Source of the DNA: Amycolatopsis benzoatilytica AK 16/65
GTDB lineage: Bacteria > Actinomycetota > Actinomycetes > Mycobacteriales > Pseudonocardiaceae
Reading direction: 5' to 3'
DNA: 64,000 nucleotides
NCBI RefSeq assembly: GCF_000383915.1
Contig: NZ_KB912942.1
Coordinates: forward strand, 7,685,279-7,749,278
Shown: positions 24,880 through 34,330 of the stretch, piece after piece
How the letters are laid out: each line of letters starts with the position of its first letter
How positions within the stretch are numbered: position 1 is the stretch's first letter
Translations under genes and position numbers: made by a program
The notes under the pieces: model-generated
What the model was told of the DNA's origin: nothing
What the model saw: the letters and a program-made list of their open reading frames with translations, nothing else
Databases searched by the model: none

Positions 24880-25712
24880 TTCCCCGGCCCGGCCGGTGCG
24901 CCGTGATGGGTGTGCTGAACGTGACGCCGGATTCGTTCTCCGACGGAGGCCGTTATCTCGACCTCGACCAAGCGCTGGAACACGCGCGCGAGATGTGGCA
25001 TCGCGGCGCGGACCTGATCGACGTCGGTGGTGAGTCGACGCGGCCGGGGGCGTCCCGGGTGGACGCGGAGACCGAGGCCGCGCGGGTGTTGCCGGTGATC
25101 CGGCAGCTGGCGTCCGAGGGCATGGTGCTGTCGGTCGACACCACGCGGGCCGAGGTCGCGGAAGCCGCGGTGGCGGCCGGCGCGCGGGTGATCAACGACG
25201 TGTCCGGCGGGCTCGCCGATCCGGCGATGGGCCGGGTCGCCGCGGAGACCAAGGTGCCGTGGGTGCTGATGCATTGGCGCGGGCACAGCAAGGACATGAA
25301 CGCACTGGCCACCTATACCGACGTGGTCGGCGAAGTGCGCGACGAGCTGCTGAAGCAGGTGGACGCGGCGATCGCGGCCGGTGTCGCGGAGAGCGAGATC
25401 GTGCTCGACCCGGGTCTGGGGTTCGCGAAGCACGCCGAGCACGACTGGGCATTGCTGCATGGGCTGGACCCGCTGCTGGCGCTGGGCTTCCCGGTGCTGG
25501 TGGGGGCGTCGCGCAAGCGGTTCCTCGGTCGGCTGCTGGCCGGGAAAGACGGTACCCCGCGGCCGCCGGACGGCAGGGAGATCGCGACTGCGGCGGTTTC
25601 GGCACTGGCTGCCGCGGCCGGCGCGTGGGGCGTGCGGGTGCACGAGGTCGGGGCTTCGCTGGACGCAGTGGCGGTAGCCGCGGCATGGAAACGGGGACGG
25701 GCCGATGGCTGA
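24876..25712 (+). CDS. folP: Dihydropteroate synthase
   Basis: 278 residues from a GTG overlapping the folE stop (GTGA). It joins p-aminobenzoate to the pterin diphosphate and is the sulfonamide target. Signatures: [26 protein letters not shown] and [10 protein letters not shown]. It overlaps folB by eight bases. Confidence 0.96.
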   Translation: MIPRPGRCAVMGVLNVTPDSFSDGGRYLDLDQALEHAREMWHRGADLIDVGGESTRPGASRVDAETEAARVLPVIRQLASEGMVLSVDTTRAEVAEAAVAAGARVINDVSGGLADPAMGRVAAETKVPWVLMHWRGHSKDMNALATYTDVVGEVRDELLKQVDAAIAAGVAESEIVLDPGLGFAKHAEHDWALLHGLDPLLALGFPVLVGASRKRFLGRLLAGKDGTPRPPDGREIATAAVSALAAAAGAWGVRVHEVGASLDAVAVAAAWKRGRADG

Positions 25713-26064
25713 CCGCATTACGCTCACCGGACTGCGCGTGTTCGGCCGGCACGGCGTGTTCGAGCACGAGAAGCGCGACGGGCAGGATTTCGTCGTCGAC
25801 CTCGTGGCGTGGCTCGACCTCGGACCGGCCGCCGCGTCGGACGACCTCACGAAGACGCTGCACTATGGCGAACTGGCCGAGCTGGCGGCGGGGATCGTGG
25901 CGGGGGAGCCGTACGACCTGATCGAGAGCGTCGCCGGGAAGATCGCCGACGAAGTCATGCGCGACGACCGGCTCACCGCCGTCGAGGTGACGGTGCACAA
26001 GCCGTCCGCGCCTATCCCGCTGACGTTCGACGACGTCGCGGTTACGGTCCGGCGGGAACGGTGA
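25705..26064 (+). CDS. folB: Dihydroneopterin aldolase
   Basis: 119 residues. It cleaves dihydroneopterin to 6-hydroxymethyl-dihydropterin. The [19 protein letters not shown] opening (with the catalytic-region Glu) and the late [15 protein letters not shown] segment are typical. It overlaps folP by eight bases and folK by four, inside the fol operon. Confidence 0.95.
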   Translation: MADRITLTGLRVFGRHGVFEHEKRDGQDFVVDLVAWLDLGPAAASDDLTKTLHYGELAELAAGIVAGEPYDLIESVAGKIADEVMRDDRLTAVEVTVHKPSAPIPLTFDDVAVTVRRER

Positions 26065-26555
26065 GCCGCGCGGTCCTGTCGCTGGGCTCCAACCTCGGGG
26101 ATCGCTTGGCTTACCTGCGCGGCGCGGTCGACGCGGTGCGGCCGGCGCTGGTCGCGGTTTCCGGGGTGTACGAGACGAAGGCGTGGGGGGTCGAGGACCA
26201 GCCGGACTTCCTGAACGCGCTGTGCATCGTGGACGACCCGGCACGGGACCACTGGGCGTGGCTGCGCGCCGGTCAGGCGGCCGAGCAGGCGGCCGGGCGG
26301 CTGCGTGAGCTGCGCTGGGGGCCGCGGACTCTCGATGTCGACGTGGTGACCGTGCAGGGTGTGCGGTCCGACGATCCGGAGCTGCTGCTGCCGCATCCGG
26401 GCACCCCGGAGCGGGCGAGCGTGCTGATCCCGTGGCTGGAGATCGACCCGGACGCCGAGGTGCCCGGGCACGGCCGGGCCGCGGACCTGCTGGCCCGGCT
26501 GCCGGAGAGCGACCGGGCGGGCGTGGTGCTGCGGCCGGAGCTGACCTTGGCCTGA
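26061..26555 (+). CDS. folK: 6-hydroxymethyl-7,8-dihydropterin pyrophosphokinase
   Basis: 164 residues from a GTG overlapping the folB stop. It activates the pterin with ATP for Fol[10 protein letters not shown] near the N-terminus, FLNALCIV and the metal-binding [12 protein letters not shown] are diagnostic. It ends the fol operon; a GGGGACATT hairpin repeat follows 15 bases later and probably terminates transcription. Confidence 0.95.
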   Translation: MSRAVLSLGSNLGDRLAYLRGAVDAVRPALVAVSGVYETKAWGVEDQPDFLNALCIVDDPARDHWAWLRAGQAAEQAAGRLRELRWGPRTLDVDVVTVQGVRSDDPELLLPHPGTPERASVLIPWLEIDPDAEVPGHGRAADLLARLPESDRAGVVLRPELTLA

Positions 26556-26569
26556 GCCAGGCTTTGTCG

Positions 26570-26622
26570 TCCGCGAAGGGGACATTGAGGGAGCCGGACT
26601 TCCTCAATGTTCCCTTCGCGGA
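26570..26622. repeat. Hairpin repeat, GGGAACATTGAGG subtype
   Basis: TCCGCGAAGGGGACATTGAGG (26570-26590) and its complement (26602-26622) form a 21-bp stem with one mismatch around an 11-base loop. It sits between the convergent folK and MerR-type genes and likely terminates both. Relatives occur at 54288 and, as the GGGCCCC subtype, at 35142, 46826, 54288 and around 58567/59925. Confidence 0.85.
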
Positions 26623-26635
26623 ATGGAAGACGCGG

Positions 26636-27571
26636 TTACGCGGTCCGCAGCGCGGCCAGCAGGAACTGTATCTCCTCCTGGGTGCTCGGGATCGGCGGCC
26701 AGCCGTTGATGGTCGCCAGCAACTGCCAGTACCGCTCCGCACGCGGGTCCGCGCCCGCTCCGATCGTTTCGGCCAGCTGGGTGCGGAACGCCGGGTCGGC
26801 CGGGTCCTGGTCCGGCCGGGCCGAGGCGGTCGCGACCCGGTCGGCGAGCACCCGGCCGGACGGGGCGTCCGGAGTCGCGCCCGCGTCAAGCGCCGTGCGC
26901 GCTTCGGCGATCCATTCGAACCAGCTCTGCTGCTGCGCCTTCGTCGGTTGTTCGTACTCCCCGGCGGCGCGAGACTCGGCCTGGCGCTGGCTCATGGCCC
27001 GGATGAGCTGCCGGAAATCCTGGTCCCGGACGAGTTCGGCGAACTCGAGCCAAGCCTCCAGCTGTTCCGGAGACGGATCGTCTGGAAGATCCGGTTTCGC
27101 GGACCGCATCCTGGTGTAGAACTCGGTGTCGACGTCGAGTCCTTCGACCATCTCGTCCCAGAACTCGTCGACCAGCTGGCGCCGTTCCTCGTCGGACATC
27201 TGCGCGAGGTGATTCATCAGTTTCATTTCCTCCAGCTCGGAATCCCGTTTCAGCACCGCGCGCAGTACCGCGCGGCGCAGCCGCAGCTTCCGGATCTGCT
27301 CGTCCAGCGCGTCGACGTGGCTGGTGGCCAGCTCGTGCATGGTTGTCTCGCGCGACAGGGCGCGGGACACGTCGGGCAGGCCGACGCCGAGTTCGCGCAG
27401 GGTCCGGACCAGCTCCAGCCGGGCGAGCGCGTGCGCGTCGTAGAGCCGGTAGCCGGCACTGGTCCGCTGCGTCGGCGGAAGCAGGCCCTCGTCGGAGTAG
27501 AACCGGATGGTCTTCACCGGCAGCCCGGTGCGCCGGGACAGTTCGCCGATGGTGAAGACCGTGCCAGGCAT
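26636..27571 (-). CDS. MerR-family transcriptional regulator
   Basis: 311 residues from the ATG at 27571; ATGs at 27580 and 27598 are alternatives. The N-terminus is a MerR winged helix (FTIGELSRRTGLPVKTIRFYSDEGLLPP) followed by a coiled coil (about 80-120), and the long C-terminal region (about 190 residues) is an unrecognised helical effector domain rich in Glu, Asp and Trp. The promoter overlaps a MerR-type operator so close to the start that the message may be leaderless, supporting the 27571 start. It is inserted between folK and DUF3180, which are adjacent in mycobacteria. Confidence 0.85.
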   Translation of the reverse strand: MPGTVFTIGELSRRTGLPVKTIRFYSDEGLLPPTQRTSAGYRLYDAHALARLELVRTLRELGVGLPDVSRALSRETTMHELATSHVDALDEQIRKLRLRRAVLRAVLKRDSELEEMKLMNHLAQMSDEERRQLVDEFWDEMVEGLDVDTEFYTRMRSAKPDLPDDPSPEQLEAWLEFAELVRDQDFRQLIRAMSQRQAESRAAGEYEQPTKAQQQSWFEWIAEARTALDAGATPDAPSGRVLADRVATASARPDQDPADPAFRTQLAETIGAGADPRAERYWQLLATINGWPPIPSTQEEIQFLLAALRTA

Positions 27572-27588
27572 GTCCGTCATCGTGGAGT

Positions 27589-27609
27589 CTCCAGTCACTG
27601 GAGAGTCAA
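27589..27609 (-). promoter_or_regulatory. MerR-type operator and promoter of the regulator gene
   Basis: On the minus strand a TTGACT -35 (27609-27604) is followed by a 19-base spacer. The palindrome CTCCAGTGACTGGAG (27603-27589, 7-base arms) occupies most of that spacer. A long spacer filled by a dyad is the hallmark of MerR-controlled promoters; the -10 (CACGAT) is weak. Autoregulation is inferred. Confidence 0.7.
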
Positions 27610-27669
27610 GAGTGCCAGGGCGGAGGCGCGGCCGCCTGGCCGGTGCGGCCTGCTCGGTAGGCTGGCCGC

Positions 27670-28119
27670 ATGCATTTCACGCGGTCCCGGGACCTGGTCG
27701 TAGCCGCGATCCTGGGCCTCGCGGTGGTCTACGTGCTGTTCCAGTTCGCCTACGGCAACCTCCCGCGGCTGCCGTTGCTGGCGGGGGCCACCTTCGCGGT
27801 GCTCGCCGCGGTCGAGGCGGGCCTGGCGTTCTCGGTCCGGTCCCGGGTTCGGGCCGGCCGGGTGCGCAGTGCGGTCGGGATCGCGCGCATGGTGGCGCTG
27901 GCCAAGGCTTCGTCGTTGGCCGGGGCCTTCCTCGGCGGCGGCTGGATCGCGGCGTTCGCCTATGTTTTCCCTCGACGTGACGAACTCGTTGCCGCGGTCT
28001 CCGACACTCGGTCCGCGGTCGTCGGCGCGGTGTCCTCGGCCCTGCTCGTAGCTGCCGGTTTGTGGCTGGAGCACTGTTGTCGGACGCCACCGGAGAACCA
28101 TCGGGGGACGACCGGTTAA
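27670..28119 (+). CDS. DUF3180 membrane protein (Rv3605c type)
   Basis: 149 residues with about four hydrophobic helices (residues about 9-27, 36-54, 82-103 and 117-135), so an integral membrane protein. It matches the DUF3180 family that follows folK in actinobacteria; its function is unknown. Here a MerR gene and a hairpin repeat separate it from the fol operon, so it must have its own promoter, in the gap before 27670. Confidence 0.85.
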   Translation: MHFTRSRDLVVAAILGLAVVYVLFQFAYGNLPRLPLLAGATFAVLAAVEAGLAFSVRSRVRAGRVRSAVGIARMVALAKASSLAGAFLGGGWIAAFAYVFPRRDELVAAVSDTRSAVVGAVSSALLVAAGLWLEHCCRTPPENHRGTTG

Positions 28120-28179
28120 CGCTTCGATGGCACCGCTCGAAGTACCGACTGGGTCTCATTCGGATCACTGGAAGGTACG

Positions 28180-30276
28180 GTGTCAGGCATGACTGGCGTG
28201 GGTGACGACTCGCACGGCCGCCGCCCTGGCAGGCCGTGGCTTGTCGTCGGATTGCTCCTCGCTGTCGGCGCCACCGTGGTTTTGGTGCTCAGCGACGACC
28301 TCCGGTACCTCCGGCTCGGCATCGTCGCGGCGCTCTGGGCTGCCCTGATCGGCGCCTTCCTCGCTGTTCGCGCCCGCAAGAACGCGGCGCACAGCGAGGA
28401 AGCGGTCGCCGAGGCGCAGGCGGTGTACGAACTGGAACTGGAACGCGAGATCGCGGCCCGGCGGGAGTTCGAACTCGAACTGGAGAGCGAAGCGCGCGAG
28501 GCCGCGCAGGCACAGTCGCGCGAAGAACTGGATGCGTTGCGTGCCGAAGTGGCTGCGCTGCGCGAAAGCTTGCAGTCGCTGTTCGGTGGCGAGGTGCTCC
28601 TGGAACGCGTTGCGCTCACCGCGCAGGCGACCCGGATGCGTGCGTTGAACGACGAGCAGCGGCTCGTTTCCGCGGGCTCGGAAACCAAGAACGGCAACGG
28701 GAAGAAGCCGGCGCAGCTGCTGGCCTCGAACAAGCAGGTGGTCGAGGTCGCCGAGCGGCCGACCGAATTGATGGACCGGGTGTTCGACTCGGCGCCGGCG
28801 GAGCAGCGGCGGGCACCAGCCAACGGGTCCGGGGGCACTGGTTCCGCCGGTGCGAACGGGTCGATCAGCGCTGGGCTCAACGGTTTCGACGCGAGCGGTG
28901 AACGGCAGACGCCGGCGCGCGGCCCGCACATGCCGCGGCTCAAGCCGAAACGGCCGGAGCCGGAGTCGCGTCCGGTGCCGGACACGCGGCCGCCGAAGTT
29001 CGCGGACGAGCTGGAATCGGGCGACAGCGGCGAATTCGTCGTGCCGGAGCGGGCCCCGCGAGGACGGGCGAATCTGGCGGATGCCTTCGGTTCGCGCGGC
29101 GGTCGCGCCGCGGAGCCAGGCGAGAGCCGATCGAATGTCGCCGACGCGTTCGCCTCGCGCAGTGAGGTGGCGCGCGAGTCGCGCAACGGTGCGGCGGATT
29201 CCCGTGGCGGGGAAGGGTTCGCGCGCAACGGAAGTGCCGGGCATGGGCCGAATGGCGCAGCCGGGCGCGGCGATGAGCGTAATGCGCCGGTGCGTGGTGC
29301 GGGCGACCGTGGTCCGCGCGACGCGGCGTATGCCGCCGCTGGCGACACCGGGGCCTACGACGTCCAGGAAGCGTTCGACGAGGACGACGAGCCGATTGAT
29401 GCGGAGCCGCTGACACGCGGGCGGGACGGTTCGCGCGGTCCGGCAGGGAATCCGTTTGGCCGGGATGCTGCGCCGTCGAAGCCGCGGCCGCTGCCCCGGG
29501 AGGCGCGGGCCGACGGGCAGACCAAGCCGGTGCCGCGGCGGCCGCAGAACGAGGCCCCGGAGCCAGTTCAGCGGGGTAGGGCGGATTCCCAGCCGACGCG
29601 GACTGTCGCGCCGGTGAGCAGGCCGGAGCCGGTGCCTGCGGCTGCCCAGGAAGAGCAGCCGCGGCCCGCGCCGCGGTTGGCCGCTCGGCCGGCGGTTTCT
29701 CGGGCGGAGAGTCCCGGGTCGTCGGGTTCGGCGTTCGAGGCTACGAAGATTTCCCGGCCGGTTGAGCCGGCGGCCGGACGGCGGCATGCGGAGCCGGTCG
29801 CACCGGAGAAGGAAGTCAATGCTGAGCCGGCCACTCGGGCACCGTCTCGGCTGGAGCAGTTCTCCCGGTCGGATTTGTCGCCGTTGGCGGCGGAGACGCC
29901 CACTGGGCGCCATGGCGCTCCGGGCGGGGACGTCAATCCGACGTTGCCGGAGTCGGTCCGGAGCACGGCGAACAGCGGGGCGGGCGGGCGCCGGCGGCGG
30001 GCTGACGAGGCCGCGTCGACGGGTGCCGCGCCGGCTCCGGCTGGTGGCGGGCGGCGGCGTCGGCCGGAAGGCGAGCCGCCTGCTTGGGAGGCTTCCGCGG
30101 CTTCGCCGTCGGATGCTGGCTCGGCTGACGAGGGATCGGCGCATGGGCGGCGCGCGGTGGAGGCGGAGCCGGCCTCTGGCGGGAGCCATGCCGCCGGGCG
30201 GTCGGTGACCGAGTTGCTCGCGGCCAACGGAAAGAGCGAGGGGAGCCCTCGGCGGCGGCGTCGGGCTGAGGACTAG
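28180..30276 (+). CDS. DUF6779 membrane protein with long disordered tail (Rv3604c type)
   Basis: 698 residues from GTG (an ATG nine bases on is an alternative). Two membrane helices (about 18-38 and 43-63) are followed by a coiled coil (about 75-130, repeated ELELERE/ELELESEAREAA) and then more than 500 residues of Ala/Arg/Pro/Glu-rich disorder. The topology leaves the tail in the cytoplasm. Position and composition match mycobacterial Rv3604c, of unknown function. The coiled coil and tail suggest a scaffold at the membrane; that is inference. Confidence 0.8.
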   Translation: MSGMTGVGDDSHGRRPGRPWLVVGLLLAVGATVVLVLSDDLRYLRLGIVAALWAALIGAFLAVRARKNAAHSEEAVAEAQAVYELELEREIAARREFELELESEAREAAQAQSREELDALRAEVAALRESLQSLFGGEVLLERVALTAQATRMRALNDEQRLVSAGSETKNGNGKKPAQLLASNKQVVEVAERPTELMDRVFDSAPAEQRRAPANGSGGTGSAGANGSISAGLNGFDASGERQTPARGPHMPRLKPKRPEPESRPVPDTRPPKFADELESGDSGEFVVPERAPRGRANLADAFGSRGGRAAEPGESRSNVADAFASRSEVARESRNGAADSRGGEGFARNGSAGHGPNGAAGRGDERNAPVRGAGDRGPRDAAYAAAGDTGAYDVQEAFDEDDEPIDAEPLTRGRDGSRGPAGNPFGRDAAPSKPRPLPREARADGQTKPVPRRPQNEAPEPVQRGRADSQPTRTVAPVSRPEPVPAAAQEEQPRPAPRLAARPAVSRAESPGSSGSAFEATKISRPVEPAAGRRHAEPVAPEKEVNAEPATRAPSRLEQFSRSDLSPLAAETPTGRHGAPGGDVNPTLPESVRSTANSGAGGRRRRADEAASTGAAPAPAGGGRRRRPEGEPPAWEASAASPSDAGSADEGSAHGRRAVEAEPASGGSHAAGRSVTELLAANGKSEGSPRRRRRAED

Positions 30277-30534
30277 CGCGGCTTTCGGCCGGTGGTTGGG
30301 CTGAGGGCTGGTGCGGTTTGCGGTGGCGTGGCTGGGCTGAGGACAGCGCGCCCCTTCGTGGCGGCGTCGTTCCCGTGGCGGCGAAGCCGGATTGTGTCTG
30401 CGTTCAGATTTCCTGCCCGGCCGCATTGGCAACCAGCCAGCAAGCCCTCGGACGTCCACGCGAACTGGCTGCGCAGAGGGCTGAACCCCGTGCGTCGTCA
30501 GGCGTTGTCGGCGACGTCTGCGTAGGGTGACCGC

Positions 30535-31710
30535 GTGAACGGCACCATCCCTGCTGCTTCGACGGGTTCGGCGGGCCCGGTCGCACGGTCTCGGCATGTC
30601 ACCGTGTTGTTGCCGGTGCTCGGGTTGATCGTGGTGGCGTTGTGCGGGCTTTTCCTCTTCGGGCTGGCCACCGCGCGGGTCGGATGGCTCGCCGTCGCCA
30701 TTGGCGTTGTCGCGGCATTGGTGCCCGTCGCCGTGGTGGTCGCCGGGTTTCTCTGGGTGGACCGGTGGGAGCCGGAACCGGCCAAGCTGCTTCTGACCGC
30801 GTTCGCGTGGGGTGCTTGCATCGCGACCGTCACCGCGTTGCTGATCAATACCGGCGCGGAGGCGTTCGGGGATCTTCTTCTCGGCGGCGGCAACGGCAGC
30901 AAGGTCAGTGCCCTGGTATCCGCGCCGTTGGTCGAAGAAGCAGCCAAGGGCGTCTTCGTTCTCTTGATCTTTTGGCGGCGGCGCGAGGAATTCGACGGGA
31001 TCGTCGACGGCGTCGTCTACGCGGGCTTCTCGGCCGCTGGGTTCGCCTTCACCGAGAACATCTACTACTTCGGCCGGGCGTTCGCGGATCACGGCTTCGG
31101 CAACGGCACCAGCAGTGGTGTCCTCGCCGCTTTTCTCATGCGCGGAGTGCTTTCGCCGTTCACGCACCCTTTGTTCACCGTGCTGACCGGCATCGGCTTC
31201 GGCATCGCCGCGCGCGCGAGTCAGCGCTGGTTGCGCGTTCTCGCGCCGATGGTCGGCTATGCCGCGGCTGTCTGCCTGCACGCGCTGTGGAACGGCGCGG
31301 CGACGCTCAACGGCGGGAAATCCTTCCTCACCCTGTATTTTCTCGTGATTCTCCCGCTGCTGATCGCGGCGATCTACCTGATCGTGCTGCAGCGCCGCAG
31401 AGAGCAGCGGATCGTCGCCGCCGCGTTGCCCCGGATGGCCGCTGCTCGGTGGATCGCGCCGGCCGAGATCGACTTGCTGGCAAGCTTGTCCGGGCGGCGG
31501 GCGTGGCGGAAGCAGGCCCGCAAGGAATCCGGCCGGGCGGCCGCGCGAGCGGTCGGCCGATATCAGGCGAGCGTGACCGAACTCGCATTCCTCCGCCGCA
31601 CTCGGCTGCGCACCGAGCAGGACCGGCAGCGCCAAGCCGAATTGCTGCAGGCACTGCGGGACGCGCGGGCCGATGCGGTGCGATTGGCCAACAGCGGCGA
31701 CAGTCGGTGA
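30535..31710 (+). CDS. PrsW-family intramembrane metalloprotease
   Basis: 391 residues with 8-9 hydrophobic helices. The PrsW motifs are present: APLVEEAAKG (about 130-139), FTENIYYFGRA, the FTHPLFT histidine and LHALWN. PrsW-type enzymes cleave membrane-bound anti-sigma factors or other membrane proteins. The C-terminal 80 residues are basic and cytoplasmic. The GTG start lies after a 258-base gap in which nothing else is recognised. This gene is absent from the equivalent mycobacterial interval as recalled, so it may be a local insertion. Confidence 0.85.
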   Translation: MNGTIPAASTGSAGPVARSRHVTVLLPVLGLIVVALCGLFLFGLATARVGWLAVAIGVVAALVPVAVVVAGFLWVDRWEPEPAKLLLTAFAWGACIATVTALLINTGAEAFGDLLLGGGNGSKVSALVSAPLVEEAAKGVFVLLIFWRRREEFDGIVDGVVYAGFSAAGFAFTENIYYFGRAFADHGFGNGTSSGVLAAFLMRGVLSPFTHPLFTVLTGIGFGIAARASQRWLRVLAPMVGYAAAVCLHALWNGAATLNGGKSFLTLYFLVILPLLIAAIYLIVLQRRREQRIVAAALPRMAAARWIAPAEIDLLASLSGRRAWRKQARKESGRAAARAVGRYQASVTELAFLRRTRLRTEQDRQRQAELLQALRDARADAVRLANSGDSR

Positions 31711-31946
31711 ACATTCCCCGTCCGGGGTAGCTCGTCCGTGGCAAAAACGGCGTTCCACCGGGGGATCCGAGGCTGCTCGATCCCGGCGCGGGAGAACCCG
31801 AATAAGGTACGGGCGCGATTGGACGACCCGGGTGAAGCTGGTCACCCAGGTGCCGCGATCCCGCCGGGTCGGGGCTACTCTCGCGCCGTCGTCTGGTACC
31901 CGCGCCCACAGAGCGGGACTGGAACGAGCACTAGGAGTTTCGAGCC

Positions 31947-31973
31947 ATGAGCGTCCACAGGCGCACGCCATGA
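31947..31973 (+). CDS. Eight-codon leader frame coupled to the DUF2520 gene
   Basis: ATG at 31947 with AGGAG nine bases upstream opens an 8-codon frame (MSVHRRTP) whose TGA overlaps the ATG of the next gene (ATGA). The DUF2520 start has no ribosome-binding site of its own within range, and no earlier start exists in its frame, so it is probably translated by coupling. Whether the peptide matters is unknown. Confidence 0.45.
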   Translation: MSVHRRTP

Positions 31974-32872
31974 ACCGACCAGCCCGCCTCGCCGTGGGCG
32001 TCGTTTCCGCTGGCCGGGTGGGCAGCGTCCTCGGTGCCGCGCTGGCGCGGGCCGGGCACACTGTCGTTGCCGCATCCGGATTGTCCGCTGCCTCGCTGAA
32101 CCGCGCCGAGCGGCTGCTGCCCGGGGTTCCGTTGCTGCCGCCCGACGAGGTCGTGCGGCGAGCCGATCTCGTGTTGCTCGCGTTGCCGGACGACGCGCTG
32201 GCGGGCACGGTCCGCGGTCTCGTCGCGACGGGATCCGTCCGCGCGGGCCAGATCGTCGTGCACACCTCGGGCGCGCACGGCATCGACGTGCTGGCGCCGG
32301 TCGCCGAAATCGGCGCGCTGCCGCTCGCGTTGCATCCGGTGCTCACCTTCACCGGCCGCGAGGAAGACCTGGAACGCCTTGCCTCGGCGAGCATCGGCGT
32401 CACCGCCGCTCCGGACGACGAAGCGGCCTGGAATGTCGGCGAAGCGCTCGCGGTCGAGATGGGCGCCGAGCCGGTGCGCGTCCCGGAATCCGCGCGTGCG
32501 CTGTATCACGCGGCCCTCGCGCACGGCGCGAATCACCTGATGACGCTCGTCGCGGACTGCACGGAAACCCTGCGCGACGCCGGAATCGGACATCCGGAAC
32601 GACTCGCCGCGCCGCTGCTTTCGGCGGCATTGGACAATGTTCTCCGCCACGGGGACCGCGCCCTCACCGGACCGGTCCCGCGTGGTGATCTCGGCACCGT
32701 CCGCAAGCACCTCGACGTGCTCTCGGACCGGGCGCCGCAGATCGTCCCGGCCTACCGGGCGCTGGCCCGGCGCACGGCCGAGCTGTCCCGTGCCGCCGGT
32801 CTGCTGGACCCCGCGGCCGCGGGCGAACTGACCGATCTTCTCGCCGACCCCGCCGAAGGACAAACCCCGTGA
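31970..32872 (+). CDS. Rossmann-fold/DUF2520 protein (Rv3603c type)
   Basis: 300 residues. The N-terminal Rossmann domain (VGVVSAGRVGSVLGAALARAGH) resembles NADP-dependent dehydrogenases such as ketopantoate reductase-like proteins. The C-terminal DUF2520 domain is helical. It precedes panC, with its TGA overlapping the panC GTG (GTGA), as in mycobacteria, so a role in pantothenate synthesis is often suggested but not shown. Confidence 0.85.
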   Translation: MNRPARLAVGVVSAGRVGSVLGAALARAGHTVVAASGLSAASLNRAERLLPGVPLLPPDEVVRRADLVLLALPDDALAGTVRGLVATGSVRAGQIVVHTSGAHGIDVLAPVAEIGALPLALHPVLTFTGREEDLERLASASIGVTAAPDDEAAWNVGEALAVEMGAEPVRVPESARALYHAALAHGANHLMTLVADCTETLRDAGIGHPERLAAPLLSAALDNVLRHGDRALTGPVPRGDLGTVRKHLDVLSDRAPQIVPAYRALARRTAELSRAAGLLDPAAAGELTDLLADPAEGQTP

Positions 32873-33777
32873 CGACACCGAAATTCCAGCGCGGAACGCT
32901 CAACACGTTCCAGCCGCCCGAGCACATCAGCCAGGTGAGCCGGGCGCTGCGCAGCGTCGGCCGGAAGATCGCGCTGGTGCCTACCATGGGCGCGCTGCAC
33001 GACGGGCACCGCGAACTGCTGCGCCGGGCCAAGCGGCTGCCGAACACCGTCGTCGCCGCGTCGATCTTCGTGAACCCGTTGCAGTTCGGCGAGGGCGAGG
33101 ACTTCGAGGCGTACCCGCGGCAGCTCGAAGCCGATTTGTCGACGCTGTCCGAGGCCGGGGTCGAGCTGGCGTTCACGCCGAAGGCGTCCGACCTGATCGA
33201 CGAGAACGCCGTGATCACGCTGAACCCCGGTCCGCTCGGCGACCAGCTCGAAGGAGCCGCCCGGCCCGGGCACTTCTCCGGGATGCTCACCATCGTCGCG
33301 AAGCTGCTCAACGTGGTCCGCCCGGACTACGCGTTCTTCGGGGAGAAGGACTACCAGCAGCTGGTGCTGATCAAGCGGATGGTGAAGGACCTGAACATCG
33401 ACACCCGCATCATCGGGGTGCCGACGGTGCGCGAACGGGACGGCCTCGCGCTGTCCTCGCGCAACGTCTACCTGACGCCGGAACAGCGCGAAGACGCGGT
33501 TGTGCTCTCCGCCGCGCTGTCGGCGGGGGCGCACGTCGGACGGGACGGGGCGGAGGCCGTGCTGGACCTGGCGCGGAAGACGCTCGCGGCCCGGCCGCAG
33601 GTGAAAGTGGATTATCTGGAATTGAGGGGAACCGATCTCGGGCCGGCGCCCGTCGACGGTGAGGCACGGTTGCTGATCGCTGCCCGGGTGGGGAGTACCC
33701 GGCTGATCGACAACGTGGGAGTGCTGCTCGGAAAAGCCGTGGAGCATCCGAGCGCGGATCCGGACGCAGGGGAATAG
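32869..33777 (+). CDS. panC: Pantothenate synthetase
   Basis: 302 residues from a GTG coupled to the gene before. It condenses pantoate and beta-alanine with ATP. Signatures: VPTMGALHDGHREL (HIGH-type), SIFVNPLQFG, FFGEKDYQQL and the KMSKS-like RDGLALSSRNVYL. panD begins 12 bases after the stop. Confidence 0.96.
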   Translation: MTTPKFQRGTLNTFQPPEHISQVSRALRSVGRKIALVPTMGALHDGHRELLRRAKRLPNTVVAASIFVNPLQFGEGEDFEAYPRQLEADLSTLSEAGVELAFTPKASDLIDENAVITLNPGPLGDQLEGAARPGHFSGMLTIVAKLLNVVRPDYAFFGEKDYQQLVLIKRMVKDLNIDTRIIGVPTVRERDGLALSSRNVYLTPEQREDAVVLSAALSAGAHVGRDGAEAVLDLARKTLAARPQVKVDYLELRGTDLGPAPVDGEARLLIAARVGSTRLIDNVGVLLGKAVEHPSADPDAGE

Positions 33778-33789
33778 GGAGAGTCCACC

Positions 33790-34284
33790 ATGTACCGCAC
33801 GATGCTGAAGTCGAAGATCCACCGGGCCACCGTGACCCAGGCCGACCTGCACTACGTCGGGTCGGTCACTGTCGACGAGGACCTCATGGACGCCGCCGAT
33901 CTGCTCGAAGGCGAGCAGGTGTCCATTGTGGACGTCACGAACGGCGCCCGGCTGGAGACCTACGTCATCACCGGCGAGCGCGGCAGCGGCGTGCTCGGCA
34001 TCAACGGCGCCGCGGCGCACCTGGTGCACCCGGGCGACCTGGTCATCCTCATCGCCTACGGGCAGATGGACGACGCGGAGGCGCGCAGCTACCGGCCGCG
34101 AGTGATCTTTGTGGACGATTACAACCGGATCGTCGAACGCGGCACCGACCCGGCGCACGCGCCGGACGGCTCCGGCCTGCTCAGCGGCACGGTCACGCTG
34201 CCGGAGGAGGAGACGATCGCCTTCCCGGTGGCCGAAACCGCCGACGCGCGCCGGCTCGACGCGTTGCTGCACGCCGACAACTGA
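33790..34284 (+). CDS. panD: Aspartate 1-decarboxylase (proenzyme)
   Basis: 164 residues. It decarboxylates aspartate to beta-alanine for PanC. The proenzyme cleaves itself at Gly24-Ser25 (HYVGSVTVD) to create the pyruvoyl group; Tyr and Lys active-site residues are in place (MLKSKIHRA). It has a C-terminal extension of about 30 residues compared with E. coli PanD. Bases 33922-33932 hold one copy of the TCCANTGTGGA motif. Confidence 0.96.
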   Translation: MYRTMLKSKIHRATVTQADLHYVGSVTVDEDLMDAADLLEGEQVSIVDVTNGARLETYVITGERGSGVLGINGAAAHLVHPGDLVILIAYGQMDDAEARSYRPRVIFVDDYNRIVERGTDPAHAPDGSGLLSGTVTLPEEETIAFPVAETADARRLDALLHADN

Positions 34285-34330
34285 CCGACCGCCGGGCGGC
34301 GATTCGCGAGCCGCAGTAAGGAAGACCTCG

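Noticed and set aside
28183..32403. A 1406-codon minus-strand frame across DUF6779, PrsW and DUF2520 genes
   Set aside because: It spans three well-supported genes in opposite sense, is Arg/Pro-rich and has no recognisable domain.
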